Position numbers and translations under genes: made by a program. Below the pieces are notes generated by a model that searched no databases, was not told the DNA's origin, and saw only the letters and a list, made by a program, of their open reading frames with translations. Positions 22,742 to 28,997 of a stretch of DNA of 28,997 bases are shown here, in pieces; position 1 is the first letter of the stretch; each line of letters opens with the position of its first letter. The DNA comes from M3007 sp044350425 (GTDB lineage Bacteria; Bacteroidota; Bacteroidia; Chitinophagales; Saprospiraceae), in assembly GCA_044350425.1 (NCBI GenBank), contig JBILHS010000074.1, positions 1 through 28,997 on the forward strand. The letters are read 5' to 3'.

Positions 22742-24811
22742 ATGAAAGCAAACGAAACCAAAGTAGATAAATTCTTAGCGACAAATGAAACAACATTTGC
22801 TATTCCTGTTTATCAGAGAAATTACGACTGGACACTTTTTCAATGTAAACAGCTACTTCACGACATTATCGAAACGGGCAAAAACGACAAGACAAATGCT
22901 CACTTTATCGGGAGTATAGTTTATGTTCACGATGACGTTTATACAGCATCAGGCTTAACGGAATTAACCATAATTGACGGACAGCAACGTCTTACGACTA
23001 TCACATTAATTTATATCGCACTTTACAGACTTGCTAAGGAACTTGACAACCAAATGCTAGTTAACCGAATTCAAAAAACGTATTTGATAAATGAATTTGC
23101 ACCCGAAGAAGAAAAGTTAAAGCTAAAACCAACCGAAAATAATAAAGAAGCACTTCGACACATTCTAAATTCAACAGACGGAGAAGAATTTAAAGGCTAT
23201 TCAAAAATTATAGAAAATTTTGATTATTTCAGATCAGCAATTAATTCGGAGAACTTTGAAGTTATACAGCGTGGACTTTCTAAACTCATTTTCGTTGATA
23301 TTGCACTTGACAGACAAAAAGATAATCCGCAAAGAATTTTTGAAAGTCTGAATTCAACCGGACTTGAATTATCACAAGCCGACCTTATTAGAAACTATAT
23401 TCTAATGGGACTTTCAAGAACAAATCAAGACAGAATTTACAAAAGCTATTGGGAAGTAATCGAGAAAAACGCAAAGGATGAAACATTGAATAAAACTCGT
23501 GTTTCTGAATTCATTCGTGATTACTTAACTCTTAAAAACAAAGAAATACCAAACAAAGGTGACGTTTACGCAAAATTCAAAGAGAAATATCCGACTTCCA
23601 CCATTGACGAATTGGAGCTTGTTCTCACAGAATTAAAATCATTAGTTAAGTATTACAATAGACTAACTAACCCGAAAAACGAAACTGACAAACTAATAAG
23701 AATTCAACTTGAATATATCAACAGGTTAGAAATAAATGTTGCGTTTCCTTTCTTAATGAAGGTATATGACGATTTTTCAAATGACATAATTGATAAATCA
23801 ACTTTTATTTCAGTTTTATCGACAGTTCAATCATTCACATTCAGACGTTTCATTTTAGGCTTGCCGACCAATGCACTTAATAAAATATTTATGGGCTTAT
23901 ACGATAAAGTTGAGCCTAACAATTATTTGTTTTCAATTCAAAAATCTTTATTGCAAAGGTCAGGTGTTCAGCGTTTCCCAAGAAACACAGAAACGATAAA
24001 CGCACTAAAAGAAAAAGATGTTTACAACATTAAACCTAAAAATCGAACCTACTTATTAGAACGAATTGAAAACTTTCAAAACAACGAACCAGTAGCAATT
24101 GAAGGAAATTCCGACATAACAATTGAACATATTTTTCCGCAAAACCCTGACCCGAAATGGAAAATTGAATTAGGTGCAGACGAATACAATTTGATAAAAG
24201 AAAACTATCTAAACACAATCGGCAATCTCACTCTATCAGGCAACAACGGCAAATTAAGTAATAAGCCATTTCTTGACAAGAAAGTAATGAACGTTGACGG
24301 CAAAGAGCAAGGTTATACTTTCAGCAGACTTTGGCTAAACAGAGATTTGAAAGAAAAATCAAAATGGGATAAAACAGAAATTGAAGAACGAGCAAGTACT
24401 ATTTCTGAACGCTTTATTAAAATTTGGGAAATTCCTGAAATTGACATTGAACTCGAAGCAACTAATGACGAAATAAACATTTTTGATGCAGAAGACCCAA
24501 AACACAAGAAGTTAGAGTATGCTATTTTCTTCAATCAAAAACTTGAAGTTACACAAGTTGCAAAACTTTATATTGAAGTGTTCAAACAATTATTCGACTT
24601 ACAACCAGAAACCTTTTTTACATCAGAAATTGGCGACCGACTTAGTTTGACAAAAGCACCTGAAGCGAATGGATTAAGACAAGCAGTTCCGATAAGTGAA
24701 ACATATTTTATAGAAGCAAACATTGATAATGTGGGCAAGTTCGACAGAATAAAACAAGCCTTGACAATTTTTGGATTTGAAGACGAATTATCAATCAAAT
24801 ATGCTGACTGA
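22742..24811 (+). CDS. DUF262-DUF1524 protein (GmrSD-like)
   Basis: 689 residues. The N-terminal DUF262 domain (ParB/Srx-like NTPase fold) has IPVYQRNYDW (21-30) and the key DGQQRLTT (79-86), then IFESLNSTGLELSQADLIRN. The DUF1524 domain has the HNH-type nuclease signature IEHIFPQ (Glu462, His463) followed by IGNLTLSGNN (493-502) and LSNKPF. This order is that of GmrSD-type modification-dependent restriction enzymes and related defence proteins such as BrxU and SspE. About 110 further residues at the C-terminus (from HKKLEYAIFFNQKLEV) form an extra domain that I cannot name. The gene is markedly AT-rich compared with lon and the CotH genes, a sign of transfer. Phage-defence role is inferred from family. 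Confidence 0.88.
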   Translation: MKANETKVDKFLATNETTFAIPVYQRNYDWTLFQCKQLLHDIIETGKNDKTNAHFIGSIVYVHDDVYTASGLTELTIIDGQQRLTTITLIYIALYRLAKELDNQMLVNRIQKTYLINEFAPEEEKLKLKPTENNKEALRHILNSTDGEEFKGYSKIIENFDYFRSAINSENFEVIQRGLSKLIFVDIALDRQKDNPQRIFESLNSTGLELSQADLIRNYILMGLSRTNQDRIYKSYWEVIEKNAKDETLNKTRVSEFIRDYLTLKNKEIPNKGDVYAKFKEKYPTSTIDELELVLTELKSLVKYYNRLTNPKNETDKLIRIQLEYINRLEINVAFPFLMKVYDDFSNDIIDKSTFISVLSTVQSFTFRRFILGLPTNALNKIFMGLYDKVEPNNYLFSIQKSLLQRSGVQRFPRNTETINALKEKDVYNIKPKNRTYLLERIENFQNNEPVAIEGNSDITIEHIFPQNPDPKWKIELGADEYNLIKENYLNTIGNLTLSGNNGKLSNKPFLDKKVMNVDGKEQGYTFSRLWLNRDLKEKSKWDKTEIEERASTISERFIKIWEIPEIDIELEATNDEINIFDAEDPKHKKLEYAIFFNQKLEVTQVAKLYIEVFKQLFDLQPETFFTSEIGDRLSLTKAPEANGLRQAVPISETYFIEANIDNVGKFDRIKQALTIFGFEDELSIKYAD

Positions 24812-24823
24812 GAAAGAAGGGCG

Positions 24824-24914
24824 AAGGCATAACACGGGTTTGGCAAAAGTGGCGGTTCAATTCTCCGAATAAACATTTGTGCTGAAAATCGCGCCCATCG
24901 CAAATCTGCAAACC
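24824..24914. repeat. attC-like imperfect hairpin after the DUF262 gene
   Basis: GGTTTGGC (24837-24844) faces TGCAAACC (24907-24914), and GGCG (24851-24854) faces CGCC (24892-24895), making a bulged stem right after the stop codon. The left side (AACACGGGTTTGGCAAAAG) resembles cassette-end repeats that I recall from Bacteroidota genomes. No GTTRRRY box closes it, so it may be a decayed site. Confidence 0.35.
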
Positions 24915-24922
24915 ATTAATTA

Positions 24923-25459
24923 ATGAAATACATCCTGACCATACTACTGCTAAGCTTATCCACCAATATAAGCATGAAAAAGATCTATTCATTTACAACT
25001 CAAACGAAAGTCAATGAATGGCGCATTGTCAACGATGGCGTGATGGGCGGCATATCAAAAAGTGCTTTGGTGCTTACCGATGCCGGACATGGACAGTTTT
25101 CGGGTCACGTTTCATTGGAGAACTACGGAGGATTTGCCTCCATTCAATTGAACACAAGGATAAAACTTGCGGAAGAAAAGAAGTTTATTGTTTTGCGAGT
25201 GAAAGGAGATGGCAAGGCCTATGAATTTCGTTTGAAAGGTGAAATTTCGCAGGCTGAGTCTTACGTGCACCAATTTACTACCACAGGAGCATGGGAAAAT
25301 ATCAAGTTGCCAATAAGTGAATTTTACCCTCAATTCCGGGGGCGCCAATTGGACATCCCGAATTTCAATTTTGACAGGATAGAACAAGTAAGTTTTCTGA
25401 TTGCCAACAAGCGAGAAGAAGATTTCAAATTGTTGATTGATTGGATTGGTTTGGAGTAA
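24923..25459 (+). CDS. CIA30 family protein
   Basis: 178 residues with the CIA30 (complex I intermediate-associated protein 30) jelly-roll fold: WRIVNDGVMGGISKS (about 32-46), GQFSGHVSLENYGGFASIQ, FIVLRVKGDGKAYEFRLKG, and the final strand FKLLIDWIGLE. These are the family's best conserved strands. The N-terminus (MKYILTILLLSLSTNIS) looks like a signal or anchor segment, so the protein is probably exported; an alternative start at 24974 (MKKIYSF) would make it cytoplasmic. In mitochondria CIA30 helps complex I assembly; in bacteria the role is undefined and no complex I gene is near. Confidence 0.82.
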   Translation: MKYILTILLLSLSTNISMKKIYSFTTQTKVNEWRIVNDGVMGGISKSALVLTDAGHGQFSGHVSLENYGGFASIQLNTRIKLAEEKKFIVLRVKGDGKAYEFRLKGEISQAESYVHQFTTTGAWENIKLPISEFYPQFRGRQLDIPNFNFDRIEQVSFLIANKREEDFKLLIDWIGLE

Positions 25460-25497
25460 CTACGAGTCACTTGGTGAATTTCAGTCGCCAGGCTAAA

Positions 25498-25529
25498 TTT
25501 GTCGATCATTGGAATAGTCTTTACTTTTG
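25498..25529 (+). promoter_or_regulatory. Bacteroidota promoter TTTG-N20-TACTTTTG
   Basis: TTTG (25498-25501) and TACTTTTG (25522-25529) are 20 bp apart, matching the -33/-7 pattern of the Bacteroidota housekeeping sigma factor. The start codon follows 16 bp later. It is the best promoter in the window. Confidence 0.65.
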
Positions 25530-25545
25530 AAAGAAAAAAAGTCCA

Positions 25546-27612
25546 ATGCTAACACGTACGATCCTGTTTGTTTTGCTTTTAGTGGCATCATTTGCCTCGG
25601 CACAAGACTGGGAGGTCTTAAGAACACCGGCGGTTCATGGCTTCACAGAAATGACCCATGACGGCTCCATACTCTACGCTGTAGCCGACCGGGAATATGG
25701 AATCTTCAGTTCGCAAGACAACGGAATGACCTGGCAACCCAGATGGCCTGGTATTCGCATGTATGTGGCACAAGGCAAGTATTATAGGGTAGAACGAGAT
25801 ACCGTGTATCGGTTGTTTACCTCGGACAATCAGGGGCTTACCTGGCAGGATGAAGGCGCACTGCCCGTGCCTACCACTCAGTTTCCGCCATACCTCAGCA
25901 TTTCTGCTCAAGGTGACGTGTATTGCTATATCAGAGATATCGTATTCCGGCGTTTGGCCGGCCAAAGCAGCTGGCAGTCCATACATAACCAACCCAATCA
26001 GACCTTACGTGCTGCCCATATCTATGGCGATCATATCTGGGTGCAAGCCGATACCTGGCTCCTGCAAAGCCTCGATAATGGCTTAACTTTTACGTTCTCC
26101 CCGATTCCTACCCAGGAAACGCTCGGGTTGGCTGCAAAAGACGATTCAGTTGTATGCCTGTATAGAAACCAGGGTTTTGAAGCGACCCTGGGGCGTACCG
26201 TGGATGGCGGACAAATCTGGGAATACAAAGTTGTTCCCGATTTTGTGCTTTTACAAAAAGGTTCTTTCCCTTGCTATGCGCTCGATTATAAAGGTAACTG
26301 GTGGCGGAGTGACAATGGTTGGGACAACTGGGAGAAGATTGTTGATCATGTTGGCACACACAGCCCAAGAGCAATATTGGCACAGAGCCAGGGCCGTTTG
26401 ATCTCAACGGATAACGGCATCTTGCATGAAAATTCCGGTACCTGGCGATATGCCTGGCATGGGTACAATGATCCTGGGCTCAGTGAAGTGTCCTGGCTAA
26501 ACATGGCTGGCGATACCTTGCTTTGTTTTTCCGGAAATGGCAGCCAGACGGCTTATTCGACAGACCAGGGCAATACCTGGCAACGCGGCCTCTCCGGCTA
26601 TTTGCCTAAACAGGTATTTGATCTGGGTACACATTACGGTGGAATTCATGATAACGATATCGTCCTTGCTGCAAAAGGGAGCCAGTTTGATTGGCGAAAA
26701 ATATATCATCCGGGACAGGTGGTCACTCCATTTCTCGCTTTTGGAGCCTCTGCAACGAGTCTATACGCAGCCGATTGGCTGGCAATTTACACCTCAAACC
26801 AGCCAGGTATTACAGGTTGGCAACAGAGCCAGGGCAAACTCGTGGGCGATGTCATGCTGGTGGTCAATAACGAGCTCATTACCCGTATTGATTCTTCGAT
26901 CCTGGCCAGCACAGACGGTGGAGTGACCTGGAAAATCCGAAAGACCTTCGATTTTCCGATTTCCATGAATGTGTCGCGCATTTTTGCATTGAACAATCAT
27001 ATCTACCTGTCGCAAATACAACAGCGTAAGATTTACCACTCTGCTGATGGTGGATTTACTTTTTCAGAATTAAATGTCCCACAAGATGGTGGTCCGTTTT
27101 TTCAGTTTCGGGTAATCAACCATAGCTTGCTGCTCAATACCCTTGATCCGTCACCTGCCTTTTCGGCAGGAAGCTTATATATTTCAGAAGACCTTGGACA
27201 AACCTGGTGTGATATCGGCTTACCCAATACACTTTTGATCAATCAGGCGCTGGGTTCATATATGGCGAATCCCTGTGCGTATGATGGTACCGTGTATCTG
27301 CGCACTTATTCCGGGCAAATCTGGCGAAAAAACTGTCAGGCAGTGCCCATAATACCAGAACCCCAACCACTTGATTTGAAGTTTACGCTGACACCCAATC
27401 CGGGAGCCGACAACCTGTACATTGTGGCAAATGAGGGGCAAACGGGTCGCGTACAAGTGCGCATGTATGATGCCCTGGGGCATTTAGTGCGCTCCGAAAC
27501 GATTGATTTGGGCGCAGGCACTCCTGCGTCGGTGTCTACGGATGACTTAATGCCAGGGGTCTATTTTATTCAAATTGATGGTAAATGGGTAGGAAAATGG
27601 GTGCATAGGTAG
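25546..27612 (+). CDS. Secreted Asp-box beta-propeller protein with T9SS sorting domain
   Basis: 688 residues. The signal peptide ends near SFASAQ (about 19). The body is a string of Asp-box (BNR-like) turns, S-x-D-x-G-x-x-W/F: SQDNGMTW, TSDNQGLTW, SLDNGLTF, TVDGGQIW, STDQGNTW, STDGGVTW, SADGGFTF, SEDLGQTW. This indicates one or more sialidase/Vps10-type propellers. No sialidase catalytic residues are evident, so it is more likely a binding or scaffold protein. The C-terminal 75 residues (FTLTPNPGADNLYI, VRMYDALGHLVRSE, LMPGVYFIQIDG) are a type A T9SS sorting domain, so the protein is exported and anchored at or released from the cell surface. It has its own promoter. Confidence 0.85.
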   Translation: MLTRTILFVLLLVASFASAQDWEVLRTPAVHGFTEMTHDGSILYAVADREYGIFSSQDNGMTWQPRWPGIRMYVAQGKYYRVERDTVYRLFTSDNQGLTWQDEGALPVPTTQFPPYLSISAQGDVYCYIRDIVFRRLAGQSSWQSIHNQPNQTLRAAHIYGDHIWVQADTWLLQSLDNGLTFTFSPIPTQETLGLAAKDDSVVCLYRNQGFEATLGRTVDGGQIWEYKVVPDFVLLQKGSFPCYALDYKGNWWRSDNGWDNWEKIVDHVGTHSPRAILAQSQGRLISTDNGILHENSGTWRYAWHGYNDPGLSEVSWLNMAGDTLLCFSGNGSQTAYSTDQGNTWQRGLSGYLPKQVFDLGTHYGGIHDNDIVLAAKGSQFDWRKIYHPGQVVTPFLAFGASATSLYAADWLAIYTSNQPGITGWQQSQGKLVGDVMLVVNNELITRIDSSILASTDGGVTWKIRKTFDFPISMNVSRIFALNNHIYLSQIQQRKIYHSADGGFTFSELNVPQDGGPFFQFRVINHSLLLNTLDPSPAFSAGSLYISEDLGQTWCDIGLPNTLLINQALGSYMANPCAYDGTVYLRTYSGQIWRKNCQAVPIIPEPQPLDLKFTLTPNPGADNLYIVANEGQTGRVQVRMYDALGHLVRSETIDLGAGTPASVSTDDLMPGVYFIQIDGKWVGKWVHR

Positions 27613-27659
27613 AGGGCAACCAGCCCTGTATGGTCTTCCCCTTTTCGCGCCAAAAGATA

Positions 27660-28012
27660 CCCGGCCCAGCGCCGCCTTGGTGTCTTTTGACCTACGGTAT
27701 GCACATTAAATTCATTGAGAATCAATGTTATTACAGGTACAACCATTGGATTTGTGCTGATGGTAGCGATACCTGAGTTGTCCTCTTGACGAGATCCGTC
27801 CGCATCCAGTGCGCTTTGCTAGCGAATTTGTCCAATCGAGACCACAAATGGGCTAATACTCGGGCTAAGCGCACTGGATGCGGACGGATCTCGTCAAGAG
27901 GACAACTCAACCTAAGCTTGATTACTCCAGTAGCTTTGGCAATTAATTGATATTCAGTGGATTTAAGGTGCATACCATAGGTCAAAAGACACAAGCGCGG
28001 CGTTGGGCCTGG
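27660..28012. repeat. About 350-nt near-palindrome (giant hairpin or MITE-like)
   Basis: The inner arms 27774-27816 and 27867-27909 are perfect 43-bp reverse complements around a 50-nt loop. The outer arms 27660-27711 and 27961-28012 pair with about six differences (shared core TGTCTTTTGACCTA). The segments between are also partly complementary. The element fills most of the 550-bp gap between the propeller gene and the Imm11-like gene. The flanks (27613-27659 and 28013-28162) hold nothing else I can name. Confidence 0.8.
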
Positions 28013-28162
28013 CATATTGCTTGTAGAACGAGAGGAGGCCTGGAACGTGAAAATATTCTCGCTGAGTTTGAGCAACTAAAGAATTCAACAAGACGCGGTT
28101 ATGAGCAGACGGAATCCTAATACCCAACCTGCATAAAGCCCGGTACGTTACCTCCCATTAAA

Positions 28163-28534
28163 ATGAAAATAGAACGAACATTTGAAAAATATTACTACCT
28201 GACCGGGGACGAAAAGTCAAAGGTTGGCAATGCTGCGCCAGAAGACGCAAACGTCCATTGGGATTATTTTGAAAATAGGGACATGAACTTCAGTCTGACC
28301 GAACCCTTAAAGTTTAAAATTAACCCGGGAAGGTTTTCGGGCCAGACGGGTGATTTTCAGTTCAATAGTTGTGGATTTCTACTTTTCTCTGATCCATTGC
28401 GCTCAATAATTGAAAAATACCTAAGCGATATTGACCATCCCAAATGGTTTCCTGCAGTAGTGACAGACATGAATGGAACCAGACTACTGGACATTTTGAT
28501 GTTGGACACTAGACATGATTCTGTAAGTGCATGA
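28163..28534 (+). pseudogene. Immunity-protein-like (Imm11/DUF1629?) fragment, 3' end replaced
   Basis: 123 residues. FKINPGRFSGQTGDFQFNSCG, split over a turn, then FLLFSDPLRSIIEKYL and WFPAVVTDMNGTR resemble the Imm11/DUF1629 group of polymorphic-toxin immunity proteins, where a longer C-terminus normally follows. Here the frame after MNGTR enters an inverted copy of the dispersed repeat (28479-28499) and ends in the unrelated tail LLDILMLDTRHDSVSA. I read this as a gene clipped by the repeat; no toxin gene lies beside it. Family call is tentative. Confidence 0.4.
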
Positions 28535-28637
28535 TTTTCAATTTTTTAGAGTGCAAGTCCAACGTCTATTGTCAAAATGTCCAGTAGTCTGCTCAAAGAC
28601 AACTGATCCCATAATTCCTCGCAGACCAGTAGTCTGG
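28479..28637. repeat. Inverted and direct copies of the dispersed repeat
   Basis: 28479-28499 (minus orientation) and 28572-28591 (plus) share 20 bp, TCAAAATGTCCAGTAGTCTG. Both are preceded, in repeat orientation, by GTCCAAC. A third core copy, CCAGTAGTCTGG, is at 28626-28637. The same repeat is at 2628-2646. Confidence 0.8.
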
Positions 28638-28706
28638 ATTGAACAGCTTCGGCTATAAGACCAACACATCAGCACTCCTATTCGAAGACGATAACTTGTG
28701 ATAAAA

Positions 28707-28997
28707 ATGAAAAAATTATCCACCTTTCTGATTGTTTTGCTAGCATTTATAAGCCATCAGGCCATTGCCCGGCAAACAGCAGAAAAGCAAATCCTTTGGA
28801 CCAGCGACTGGAGTCCTAACGGAAAATATATTGCGATCGCCGGAAACCTGGATACCTTAAAGATCTACCACGCAAAGGACGTTAAGCCCTACCGGTCTTT
28901 TCCTATAAAAAGCACCGTCACACGTGTAAAATGGCACCCATCCAAAAATTTGATTGCCGTAGCAACACAAAATTCGGAAGACAAATCGTGTATGCTA
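28707..28997 (+). CDS. Secreted WD40-like protein, 3' part outside window
   Basis: 97 residues are visible from the ATG at 28707. A signal peptide (MKKLSTFLIVLLAFISHQ, cleavage near AIARQ) is followed by WD40/YVTN-like blades: ILWTSDWSPNGKYIAIAGNL, LKIYHAKD, VTRVKWHPSKNLIAVATQN. The W-SPNGKYIA and W-HPSKNLIA pattern, about 40 residues apart, is typical of WD40 repeats. It is probably periplasmic or on the surface. Function is unknown without the rest of the gene. Confidence 0.7.
   Translation, partial: MKKLSTFLIVLLAFISHQAIARQTAEKQILWTSDWSPNGKYIAIAGNLDTLKIYHAKDVKPYRSFPIKSTVTRVKWHPSKNLIAVATQNSEDKSCML

Noticed and set aside
27731..28075. 114-residue minus-strand open frame
   Set aside because: It consists almost wholly of the giant palindrome, so its codons are dictated by the inverted repeat.
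28538..28723. 61-residue minus-strand open frame
   Set aside because: It covers the repeat copies and the start of the WD40-like gene and has no protein-like features.
1..28997. tRNA or rRNA genes
   Set aside because: I looked for cloverleaf-like GTTCGAATC arms and conserved rRNA segments in the intergenic regions and saw none; a covariance scan would be needed to be certain.

Overview
The window looks like chromosome of a Bacteroidota bacterium, probably of the Saprospiraceae/Saprospiria. The grounds are T9SS-type C-terminal sorting domains on several large secreted proteins, promoters of the Bacteroidota type (TAnnTTTG), almost no Shine-Dalgarno sequences, a long UROC1-like urocanase, an EF-G-like paralogue of the Bacteroidota type, and many palindromic intergenic repeats. 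No rRNA, tRNA or CRISPR array was seen. Product names rest on motif reading and recalled family features, not on searches.

Layout. 1-1102 (-) is the N-terminal part of an EF-G-like GTPase, followed by a 7-bp-phased palindromic array. 1432-4256 holds a truncated outer-membrane-type protein, a secreted protein, a two-TM protein and a lipoprotein. 4267-6330 is urocanate hydratase. 6400-7578 is an AAA_14/DUF4143 ATPase preceded by a 33-bp near-perfect palindrome. 7568-15137 (-) is the most distinctive block, a co-directional run of five genes: two secreted CotH-kinase/lamin-tail proteins, a HlyD-like adaptor, a VTC-type polyphosphate polymerase domain protein and a DUF4956 membrane protein. aroQ lies upstream on the same strand and is divergent from a secreted protein of unknown function (15691-17124). 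A gene-free stretch of about 800 bases, full of composite palindromes, separates this from lon (17919-20393).

From 20510 to 24811 there is a defence-like mini-island: a RecF/OLD-type ATPase translationally coupled to a DUF4276 (TOPRIM-like) protein, then an AT-rich DUF262/DUF1524 (GmrSD-like) gene bounded by attC-like structures. The right end has a CIA30-family protein, a T9SS-exported Asp-box propeller protein, a roughly 350-nt near-palindrome, a clipped immunity-protein-like gene bounded by a dispersed 19-21-bp repeat, and the start of a WD40-like secreted protein.

The best candidate for an under-described system is the CotH-CotH-HlyD-VTC-DUF4956 run. It pairs surface-exported atypical kinases with a cytoplasmic polyphosphate-type polymerase domain, a small membrane protein and an envelope adaptor. 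The second theme is repeat ecology. At least four intergenic arrays share a 7-bp word period, and most are mirrored by their own reverse complement; REP-like composites, a giant hairpin and a dispersed repeat at gene 3' ends also occur.
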